Assembly: GCA_022414725.1 (NCBI GenBank)
Contig: CM039465.1
Span: 22,815,049 to 22,879,048, forward strand
Direction of reading: 5' to 3'
Origin: Microglena sp. YARC
Taxonomy: Eukaryota > Chlorophyta > Chlorophyceae > Chlamydomonadales > Chlamydomonadaceae
Length of the DNA: 64,000 bases
Below the pieces are notes generated by a model, which saw only the letters and a program-made list of their open reading frames with translations, was not told where the DNA came from and made no database searches. Position 1 is the stretch's first letter; each line of letters starts with the position of its first letter. The position numbers and the translations under genes were made by a program. Below, in pieces: positions 58,447 through 64,000 of the stretch.

Positions 58447-61400
58447 ACACACATACACACACACACACACACACCTATCCCCCCACCTCCTCACTAGATC
58501 TTAGTTAGATGGCTTTCTGTACTTTCTCTATTATAGGGTTGACTAGATGACTTATTCCTAATGTTACTTTTGGTGCTTTTGATTACTATGTGGCTGGACT
58601 GCAATTAAATTGTGCAACACTGTTTACAAGGGGAAGGAGGGGAGAGCCTGGTAAGGGGAAGGGGTGGGAGAGAAAGAGGGAGTGGGGAGGGAGAGAAAGA
58701 AGGAAAGGGGAGGGTGGGGGGGGGGGGGGGGGGGGGGGGGGGCCTTGTCAGGGGAAGAGGAGGGCGAGAAAGAGGGAGAGGGGAGGGAGAGGAAGAAGGA
58801 GATGGAGAGGGGAGAGCCTCGTCACACTGTCCACCCAGTATCATTCTGTGGCGAGGCTTTGGTTCGCACAAACCTGGGTATAGTTGTTATTGGTGCTTTG
58901 CCCCAGTGCAAGCAAGTGGGCTGGCCCCCTCAACCTCACACCTTGTAATAAGGCATTCTTTGTATTGTATTTATTATTGGTAGAGACCTTAGGGGGTGCA
59001 CATGCCAATCGAAGCGGTACGAGAGAGAGGGGCGCCCAATCCACCCAGTATCAGACAATGGCGAAGCGGTGCGAGGGAGGTATTGACAGGGTCTGCGCAT
59101 ACTCTACCAATGCACCTATCGCTCAACTGTCACATATGACTGATAGGTAGAGCAATGAACTGTGTGTAAAACAGTTGGTTGGGGCCCAGTTCACCAGTGC
59201 TTTTCATATTAGCCCCCCCCCCCCCCCCCCCCCCCCCGAATCAAGAATGGGCAGGTCCCCTAAGTAATGATAACGCCTGGTGGGGCGTGGGATTAAGGGA
59301 GCCCTGTCTGGAGGTGGTAGAGAACAGGCTGCTACTTTACCTGGACAGTGCTACCATGGCGGTTGACAGCGACTGCAAAAACTAAAGCGAACCCGTAGGG
59401 ATTCGAACCCCGCACCTTGTGCCTGATTTCAGCACACTTAACCATTGAGCCAATTGACGAGAAAGGTCCCTTAAGCCTATTTGGCCAGGTGGTGAGCTGG
59501 CCTCCATAGCTGTCATGAATGTTATGTTCTCACTAGCTGTCATGAATGTTATGTTCTCACTAGCTGTCATGAATGTTATGTTCTCACTAGCTGTCATGAA
59601 TGTTATGTTCTCACTAGCTGTCATGAAAGTTATGTTTTCACTAGCTGTCATGAATGCAATGTTCTCACTAGCTGTCATGAATGTTATGTTCTCACTAGCA
59701 GTCATGAATGTTATGTTCTCACTAGCTGTCATGAATGTTATGTTCTCACTAGCTGTCATGAATGTTATGCTCTCACTAGCTGTCATGAATGTTATGTTCT
59801 CACTAGCTGTCATGAAAGTTATGTTTTCACTAGCTGTCATGAATTTAATGTTCTCACTAGCTGTCATGAATGCTATGTTCTCACTAACTGTCATGGATGT
59901 TCAGGAGACCTAAAAGAGCGATTGGGTACTGTAAAAGGAGACGTGCGCTGCTTTGCTTTCAGCTCATCCGGGGATCAGCTCGCCCTTGGTGTGGGTGATG
60001 GCTCCTTACAGGTGTACGAGTGGCCAGCGATGAAAATCAAGATGGACCTCAGGTGAGACAGGACACAGCATACTCGCAGCATACTTTTGACATACAAAGA
60101 CCCGCCCTTTAGGGTGAAAATCCACCCACTTTGTATAAAACCCAGTGTTTTATTTTTCAGCTAATAGCAGCAGATTCTAGGCAGCTCCCTTGACTGGCTA
60201 TTCAGGCAAAGCCAATGCAACCTAGTGTATCAGGAAGCTGACAGAATCCGCCGGCCAGAACTGTCAACATCTTGGGGCTTGGCCTAGTGGCTGGATCTGG
60301 GAGCTGCCTAGAAGGTGCTGCTCGTAGCTGAAAAGAAAAACTATGATAAAAGCTCTTAAGTGTTGCACAGCACGCTGTTCTCTCACCTGTTCCAACCTAA
60401 GGGCCTGTCCAGTCGTTGTTTTCAGGCAGGAAGTTGAAACAAAGCATTGTCAGGGAGAACTGCAGACTCGAAGATGATCGCTCGTTGGGCTGCTTGTTTT
60501 GGACGTGCTCTATTGAACGCTGCACACTCTGATAATCACCATAAGCACCATGCTGCACCATGTGGGCAGCATGCATATATTGAGTTGCCCGCAGGGTTAT
60601 TCAAAGCGCGCGCTTTTGAGCGCTGACTTTTCGACCCCCTCTGCGCTTTAAGCGCAGTTTTTTGCAACCCCCTGTGGGTGCCGCAAGCAATTTTTGCGCT
60701 TTTTGCACTACAAAGCGCAGTTTTTTTTGTTTTCCAAGTGCGCTAAAGCGCTGGCCAATTTGGCCATTTGAAGTACCCTGGTTGCCCGTTGGTGGTTGGC
60801 CCCGGTGCTAGCACACAGGCTGGCCCCCCTCAACCTCACGCCTCCTAATCAGGCGTCCTATTTATTTATTTGATGTGCCTTGTTGTTCAACTAACAGTCC
60901 CTCCCTAAACCCTAAACCCTAACCTCTGAACCCTTGGTTCCGCAGTGGTGACAAGAAGCTTCCAGATTCAGTCCGCGATGTAGATTTTGGACTTTGGCAA
61001 GATTCATCCCAGACAAGCAGCAGCGATTCATTGCGACCAGCTCGGGTGTTGTCAGCTGTCCTTGATGACGGAAGCTGCCAGCTGTGGGAGTGGGACAAAG
61101 CCGTACAGGTTTGCACAATTGGGATGAAGAAAGGTAATGACACAATTGGGGTGAAAAAAAGTAATGCGACAATTGGGATGAAGAAAGGTACTGAGACAAA
61201 TGGGACAAAGCGGTGCAGGTCTGCACAGTTGGGATGAAGAAAGGTAATGACACAATTGGGGTGAAAAAAAGTAATGAGACAATTGGGGTGACGAAAGGTG
61301 ATGGGACAATTGCATTCTTGACTCCCATCTCTGGTTTTGAGTGCAATTGTAATCATTCTAAGCTGTGCATGTTTGCACAACTGGGATGAAGAAAGGTAAA

Positions 61401-64000
61401 TTAAAAAAAATGGTGCGTCTTATTGTGAGGCGTGAGGTTGAGGGGGGCCAGCCCGTTTGCTTGCAGTGGGGCCAACCTCCAATGAAGAAAGGTCACAAGA
61501 CTTTCCAATGATGACATCTAATAGTACTTGCCATTGAAGAAGAGGAATAAGACTTGCCAATGATGAAGTGTAATAAGACTTGCCAATGATGAAAAGCACT
61601 GGCGTGCAGTTTGACTTTCATCTCCGGTTTTGAGTGAAATTGTGAATACAAAATTCTTCGACAAGTTCTTTGTAGCATCTTTTCCCACAGTGTTTAGCTT
61701 GCACCCATGCAACGGTAGATAAGATAATAATGGCACACGCATACTCCTGTCTTGCCTTGACTGCTTTACTGTGAATCGTAAGCGCGTTTTGACCAACTAA
61801 CTTGTTCACTAAATTTTATGAAAGGAATTTCACCCCAGGAGGTGGGTCCCCACACAAACCAGCGGCACCAAGGATTCAGTTTGAATGTGCGGCCACTCCT
61901 ACAAAAGAGTAGGCGCCTTAGGGTCGGCGGGAGATACCAACCCACAACCAAACTACTGTGCACCACTACCCCTATTAACCACCTTCCCTTATCGACTCCC
62001 GGCACAGGAAAGGCAAAGATTGACAAAGTGATTTTGGTGAGCGGCTCAGGACAATCGCTTGTGTATCCCCTCCCAAAGGGTAAGTGCTGGCAGCATTTAC
62101 AGATGCATTGCTTTATTGTTTGGATGATGTGATTTTGAGGATGGTTGGGTGCACGCAGCATTCACATATGCATGGCTTTAGTGTTTGGACGATGTGATTT
62201 TGAGGATGGTTGGGCGCAGGCAGCATTCACGGAGGCATGGCTTTATTGCTTAGACCATTTGATTTTGAGGATAGTTGGAAGACCCCCTTGAATGTTGTGG
62301 AGCAGGCTTGTCTTGGGTCAACTATGGCCTGTCTAAGGCAATATTGTTTGTACTGGGTGTATATTATGGGTACTGCGGGTGAATTGTGGGTAATACACTG
62401 GGCGTCGATTAACATCTTGGGCGCGTTGAGACACAAACACCCCCTCGCACGCTGCGTACCGCATAATGTAATGTAATGTAATATAATGTCGGGATGTAAT
62501 ATAATTTTCCTTTTTCCATTCCGAGGACAGTCTGATGATATGATGCAAAGAGGGGCCTGCCCATGTTGCAGGGATAATTAATGGTCGTCACCATATATTG
62601 GGGATAAGAGAAGCAAGCTACATTAAAACAAGAATGTGAGTAGTTCCAAAGTAATATGCCTGGTGCGAGTTGGTGTGTGGAGGGGGGGGGGGGGGGGGGG
62701 GCTCGTGATTATTCCATACCCCGATAATATAACAATGCGTGCGTGTGTGTGAGTGAGTGAGTGAGTGAGTGTACATCACAAAATCGTGAGGGGGTGCTGA
62801 GTCGCTCTTGGACTTGTGTTCATTTGGTGCACTCACAGGTATGGAGGCTGCCAGCATCACCCGATTGCGCTTCTCGCGAGAAGAGGGAAGCTTTGGCTTC
62901 CACACGCTGTCCAACGCAAAGGGAGGAGCGTATCTCACACACTGGACACCTGAAACTGAAGTTAAAGGCAAGAAGGCTACCAAAGGCAGTGAAAAGGGCT
63001 CTAAGGCTGCAGTGCTCCCTCTGCCTGTGATGCAAGCAAGCATGAGAGCCTCCCAGGAGGCAGGCACTTGCCTTGAGGCCAGCAAGGATGGCTCCCAGCT
63101 GGCTGTGGGCACATCTGAGGGCTCAGCACTTGTAAGACATGCACACTGTGGGGGGCCTAGGGAGTGTTTGGGTATAGCAAGGTGTAAACAGGGAAATTTG
63201 TTGGGTGGGGAGTCAGGGGCATGCTACGATGGGACTGAGCCTTTGTTGGACAGGGTTGGTTCCCCCTACCAAGCCTCCTGTGCCCTGCTCAAGTGTGTGG
63301 AGTGTTGCAGTATAGCAATGTTTAGGAAGGGAAATTGGTTGGATGGGGAGTCAGGAGCATGCTACAACAACAACTGGACTGAGCCTTTGTTGGCAGTTTT
63401 TTTATTTCAGTGTCTGGAGGCCATGTTGGTAGCCACAAGTGGCGACCCAAGCCTGATTGTTGGACGCTGAGGTTGCACCTTCCCTATTGGTAGTCAGTAG
63501 CACAAAAATACAGAATCCCGCACTCACACCCACACCTACGCCCCCACCAACCCTCCACCCCCCAACCCACAAACATGCACGCAAGCAAGCATTTAGCTAC
63601 GAGGACGGTGAGGTTGCACCTTCCCTGAAGCGAAGCTCAGCACGAAGCGCGTGTCGTCTTAAAGGTTTGTCACAACTGTGTCAAGCCTCTGAATTTTACA
63701 GAAAAATAGCCACTGGTCTAGTACTACAACCTAGCCCCAACATTCCTAACCATAAACATACTTATTACCGTATTGAGTCATCAGCAATACACATTCCTGG
63801 CATAGTATAAGAAAGGTGTCTGCTTGATCATATCACATCATGCAGAGTGTAATACCATCAACTGTGGTGACAGCAAAACAAATGGGGGGGCGAGGGGGGG
63901 GGGGGGGAGGGGGGGGGGGCTTCAGACTTCAGGACTCGGGTAGATTGTACATCTGTACTGTCTGGCTTGGGCAGGTGCACCCATGCATGATCAATGGGTC
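54087..64000 (+). CDS. SEC12: SEC12/PREB-like WD40 protein (gene span, 3' end missing)
   Basis: Seven exons join in consistent phase to 340 codons and continue beyond the window. SEC12 (PREB in animals, PHF1/STL in plants) is an ER-membrane WD40 protein that loads GTP onto SAR1 to start COPII vesicle budding. The N-terminus fits: YGMPLYGIAFPEGNVFYLCG, then GGGMGIKNR, the Gly-rich GIKN segment typical of the family's first blade. Next are a beta-propeller pattern (TPNGKSIVFAMTKGGIVRLD; FSSSGDQLALGVGDGSLQVY; DDGSCQLWEWDKAV; SITRLRFSREEGSFGFHTLS; ASKDGSQLAVGTSEGSAL). The C-terminal transmembrane helix is not in the window. Exon 5 shows signs of paired frameshifts. Other WD40 proteins are possible, but the start and blade order favour SEC12. 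Confidence 0.75.
54597..54753. mobile_element. hAT-like MITE, 157 bp
   Basis: Termini TAGCGAACGGCA (left) and, reversed, TAGGGACCGGCA (right) form an inverted repeat, flanked by the 8-bp CATATATA at 54589-54596 and 54754-54761. The interior is rich in GATATCATATG palindromes. A rearranged relative is at 39.65-39.87 kb. It sits in SEC12-like intron 1. Confidence 0.75.
54777..54845. repeat. Two-copy 33-bp repeat
   Basis: CTGCAACAACCATTCATTGT and GGCCTCACTCATG occur twice in direct repeat. Confidence 0.85.
55029..55118. repeat. CAT/CAC trinucleotide tract
   Basis: Imperfect ATC/ATT triplets run for about 85 bp and end about 35 nt before the acceptor of SEC12-like exon 2. Its composition is like the tract at 40.1-40.3 kb. 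Confidence 0.85.
55153..55233 (+). CDS. SEC12: SEC12-like exon 2
   Basis: Acceptor TTTGTTCACAG. The exon completes Arg from exon 1 and encodes LVFAESKFGLITDQIGEHLF, then GEDCPM, and ends in AA at donor GTAAGT. Phases fit both neighbours. Confidence 0.75.
55253..55935. repeat. 58-bp minisatellite with two alternating unit types
   Basis: Units contain GATTGTGTAGAGAGAT, then GAGATGCATTCATGTTGG or CAGATACAATCGTGTTGG, then AGAAGA(G/A)CAGTAGTAGG. The two types strictly alternate, giving a 116-bp higher-order period, about 12 units in all. The first unit begins 19 nt after the exon-2 donor. Confidence 0.9.
55975..56478. mobile_element. MITE-like element M, copy 4, internally expanded
   Basis: Left end TTTTGGGTCATATGTTGCAG, CTTCTAGACAGCTCCC; right end (56455-56478) GCTACTTGTAGCCCAAAAG. 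Inside, TGCTGCCATCTATAGGCTTA with CAGGGAGCTCCC is repeated three times, and a (GT)n tract occurs at 56243-56310. Confidence 0.6.
56505..56600 (-). repeat. Dispersed repeat D2, inverted copy
   Basis: On the minus strand AAGGAATTTTACCCCAAGAG, GTGGGTCTCCCAACACAAAC, CAGCAACACCAAGGATTC match 49925-50000 and 61820-61880. Confidence 0.75.
57003..57262. repeat. C-rich minisatellite ending at the exon-3 acceptor
   Basis: Six units of CACTGTGTGTCATACGCCCC followed by C/A-rich sequence. The last unit, CACTGTGTGCACATTGTGTAG, carries the AG acceptor of exon 3. Pro/His- and Cys-rich frames are artefacts. Confidence 0.9.
57270..57382 (+). CDS. SEC12: SEC12-like exon 3
   Basis: It completes Lys from exon 2 and reads MVMTPNGKSIVFAMTKGGIV, then RLDLDLKQKVPKIVEMS, ending in G at donor GTAAGG. 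The P-x-GK-x-I-V-F pattern is the usual second strand set of the SEC12 propeller. Confidence 0.85.
57383..58055. repeat. GA-rich minisatellite starting at the exon-3 donor
   Basis: About nine units of about 35-40 bp carry GCCTTGCCAGATGAAGTGGA and GGGGGGAGGGAGGGGG. They are followed by looser AGAGAAAGAGGGAGAGGGGA repeats. The repeat begins within about 15 nt of the GTAAGG donor. Strong purine strand asymmetry. Confidence 0.9.
58400..58475. repeat. C run and (CA)n microsatellite
   Basis: A short C run is followed by about 35 CA dinucleotides with two interruptions, in SEC12-like intron 3. Confidence 0.9.
58610..58825. repeat. Second GA-rich block related to 57.4-58.0 kb
   Basis: GAGAGCCTGGTAAGGGGAAG, GGAGAGAAAGAGGGAG and a G run (58716-58742) repeat motifs of the upstream GA-rich block. 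Confidence 0.75.
58904..58980 (+). repeat. Dispersed repeat D3, copy 1
   Basis: GGGCTGGCCCCCTCAACCTC, ACACCTTGTAATAAGGCATT and then a TATTTATTA end match 60798-60878 and, inverted, 61414-61482. All three are in introns of the SEC12-like gene. Confidence 0.75.
59265..59463 (-). mobile_element. tRNA-derived SINE, copy 2
   Basis: Minus strand: the A box TTGGCTCAATGGTTAAG and B box GGGTTCGAATCCC, then a tail with GCAGTCGCTGTCAACCGCCA and finally CCACCAGGCGTTATCATTAC. Tail and order match the 52.6-kb copy. Flanks AGGTCCCCTAAG (59253-59264) and AGGTCCCTTAAG (59464-59475) form a 12-bp target-site duplication with one mismatch. It lies in SEC12-like intron 3. Confidence 0.85.
59505..59904. repeat. 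27-bp minisatellite ending at the exon-4 acceptor
   Basis: About 14 units of AGCTGTCATGAATGTTATGT plus TCTCACT. The last unit reads AACTGTCATGGATGTTCAG, and its final AG is the acceptor of exon 4. As 27 is a multiple of three, frames stay open on both strands (NVMFSLAVM repeats); I treat these as artefacts. Confidence 0.93.
59905..60052 (+). CDS. SEC12: SEC12-like exon 4
   Basis: It completes Gly from exon 3 and reads DLKERLGTVKGDVRCFAFSS, then SGDQLALGVGDGSLQVYEWP, a complete WD40-like blade, ending in AG at donor GTGAGA. Confidence 0.85.
60095..60345. mobile_element. D2 segment plus MITE-like element M, copy 5
   Basis: GACCCGCCCTTTAGGGTGAA, ACTTTGTATAAAACCC (D2-like) leads into AGTGTTTTATTTTTCAGCTA, AGATTCTAGGCAGCTCCC. 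The right end GGGAGCTGCCTAGAAGGTGC, GTAGCTGAAAAGAAAAACT is its inverted repeat (arms about 45 bp). The interior CTGACAGAATCCGCCGGCC parallels the CTGACAT segment of the other copies. Confidence 0.7.
60600..60760. repeat. AGCGC-rich palindromic stretch
   Basis: AAGCGCGCGCTTTTGAGCGC, CTGCGCTTTAAGCGCAG and AAAGCGCAG/GTGCGCTAAAGCGC repeat in both orientations within 160 bp. Confidence 0.7.
60798..60878 (+). repeat. Dispersed repeat D3, copy 2
   Basis: GGCTGGCCCCCCTCAACCTC, ACGCCTCCTAATCAGGCGTC, then a TATTTATTTATT end. The best-preserved copy. Confidence 0.75.
60903..60924. repeat. Telomere-like CCCTAAA tract
   Basis: CCCTAAACCCTAAACCCTAA lies 22 nt before the acceptor of SEC12-like exon 5 and takes the place of a polypyrimidine tract. 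Confidence 0.85.
60946..61133 (+). CDS. SEC12: SEC12-like exon 5, probable paired frameshift
   Basis: The phase-consistent frame reads GDKKLPDSVRDVDF, then LWQDSSQTSSSDSLRPARVL and DDGSCQLWEWDKAVQ. The middle part fits a WD40 blade poorly. Another frame at 61003-61050 reads FIPDKQQRFIATSS, which is exactly what a blade should have between DVDF and DDGSCQLW. Two compensating indels (real or sequencing) would explain this. The exon is taken to end in GMKKG at donor GTAATG (61134), because this phase fits exon 6. Confidence 0.7.
61091..61400. repeat. Tandem copies of the exon-5 end and donor
   Basis: TGGGACAAAGCCGTACAGGT, TTGGGATGAAGAAAGGTAAT (61091-61140) recur at 61201-61250 as TGGGACAAAGCGGTGCAGGT with the same donor, and in part at 61360-61397. 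Shorter CAATTGGG(A/G)TGAAGAAAGGT units fill the space between. Confidence 0.85.
61414..61482 (-). repeat. Dispersed repeat D3, inverted copy
   Basis: GAGGCGTGAGGTTGAGGGGG, GCCAGCCCGTTTGCTTGCAG is the reverse complement of the D3 core. Confidence 0.75.
61819..62005 (+). repeat. Dispersed repeat D2 reaching the exon-6 acceptor
   Basis: GGAATTTCACCCCAGGAGGT, GGGTCCCCACACAAACCAGC starts the copy. It continues to CACCACTACCCCTATTAACC, which resembles 36.14-36.18 kb, and ends within about 10 nt of the exon-6 acceptor. Confidence 0.65.
62008..62079 (+). CDS. SEC12: SEC12-like exon 6
   Basis: Acceptor CCGGCACAG. It completes Gly from exon 5 and reads KAKIDKVILVSGSGQSLVYP, then LPK, ending in G at donor GTAAGT. 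Its sequence does not resemble a specific blade, but the phases fit on both sides. Confidence 0.6.
62090..62280. repeat. Three-unit 62-bp repeat after the exon-6 donor
   Basis: GGCAGCATTTACAGATGCAT, GTGATTTTGAGGATGGTTGG units start about 10 nt after the donor and repeat three times with substitutions. Confidence 0.85.
62460..62770. repeat. Short tandem tracts in intron 6
   Basis: TAATGTAATGTAATATAATG (62463-62485), a G run (62682-62701) and GTGAGTGAGTGAGTGAGTGA (62749-62770) occur about 70 nt or more before exon 7. Confidence 0.8.
62839..63131 (+). CDS. SEC12: SEC12-like exon 7
   Basis: Acceptor CACTCACAG. It completes Gly from exon 6 and reads MEAASITRLRFSREEGSFGF, HTLSNAKGGAYLTHWTPETE, a lysine-rich linker, then EASKDGSQLAVGTSEGSAL in phase 0 at donor GTAAGA. 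These correspond to the blade 5 and blade 6 strands of SEC12/PHF1. Confidence 0.85.
63160..63400. repeat. Two-copy repeat of about 135 bp in intron 7
   Basis: GGGGAGTCAGGGGCATGCTA and CTGAGCCTTTGTTGG (63209-63250) recur at 63344-63394. Upstream TATAGCAA and GGGAAATT segments also repeat. Confidence 0.8.
63885..63921. repeat. G-rich run
   Basis: G runs with three single-base interruptions near the right edge, in SEC12-like intron 7. Confidence 0.9.
63975..64000 (+). CDS. SEC12: Possible start of SEC12-like exon 8
   Basis: After CTTGGGCAG a phase-0 frame reads VHPCMING to the window edge, which would follow SAL of exon 7. An H-x-x-x-(I/V)-(N/T)-G segment suits the start of the next blade, but 26 bases cannot prove it. 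Confidence 0.35.

Noticed and set aside
59382..59913. 132- and 170-codon repeat proteins on both strands
   Set aside because: Both follow from the 27-bp period in an intron, and the last unit merges into a splice acceptor.
63411..63470. Alternative last SEC12-like exon (reading CLEAMLVATSGDPSLIVGR, then stop)
   Set aside because: It has a good acceptor and the right phase, but it would end the protein before the remaining blade and membrane anchor. A later acceptor at 63974 fits the family better. It remains possible as an alternative end.

Overview
The window is nuclear DNA of a eukaryote. Protein signal is broken into short exons joined by phase-consistent GT-AG introns, and most of the 64 kb is satellites, minisatellites, microsatellites and transposon debris. 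A CCCTAAA-type telomere-like tract (about 60.9 kb) and the mix of a KMO-like monooxygenase with a SEC12-type protein fit a green-lineage alga. That is inference, and I cannot name the species. Repeat copies differ mostly by 1-nt indels in homopolymers, and a gap of exactly 1000 N sits at 6308-7307, which suggests a long-read draft with residual indel errors.

Layout. 1-1013: an uninterrupted minus-strand reading frame running off the left edge, family unknown. 2.4-8.6 kb: a G/C-rich satellite of about 210 bp (three subunits of about 70 bp rich in palindromes) that flips orientation near 4835 and contains the gap. 8.6-13.5 kb: mostly unique sequence with weak coding hints and a tRNA-like stretch. 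13.5-15.1 kb: two LINE 3' ends in a poly(T)-centred palindrome. 15.1-24.25 kb: about 8.6 tandem copies of a 1.06-kb unit, each with a poly(A)-ended LINE-like tail. 24.25-27.4 kb: a decayed LINE (reverse-transcriptase C-terminal part, zinc-finger-like part, Asp/Pro repeat tail, 3' UTR), apparently split by a younger 3' end of the same family. 28.7-34.5 kb: about 38 copies of a 151-bp satellite, followed by another LINE 3' end to 35.27 kb. 36.9-37.1 kb: an acidic terminal exon of an unknown minus-strand gene.

39.5-64 kb holds the two well-supported genes, arranged head to head across a gap of about 470 bp. On the minus strand (53615 to 39537) is a kynurenine 3-monooxygenase-like FAD monooxygenase: nine exons with the N-terminal GxGxxG, the central IGADG, the C-terminal GDAAHA motif and a hydrophobic tail. 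At least one exon between exons 2 and 3 is not found. On the plus strand (54087 to beyond 64000) is a SEC12/PREB-like WD40 protein, the membrane GEF for SAR1 in COPII budding: seven phase-consistent exons totalling 340 codons, still open at the right edge. I see no functional link between the two beyond a shared upstream region.

The most interesting signal is in the introns of these two genes. Many intron ends carry minisatellites that start or stop within a few nucleotides of the splice site, and several contain duplicated copies of the exon edge with its splice site. The introns also hold two tRNA-derived SINEs with target-site duplications, two hAT-like elements with 8-bp target-site duplications, and a MITE-like family with long inverted ends.
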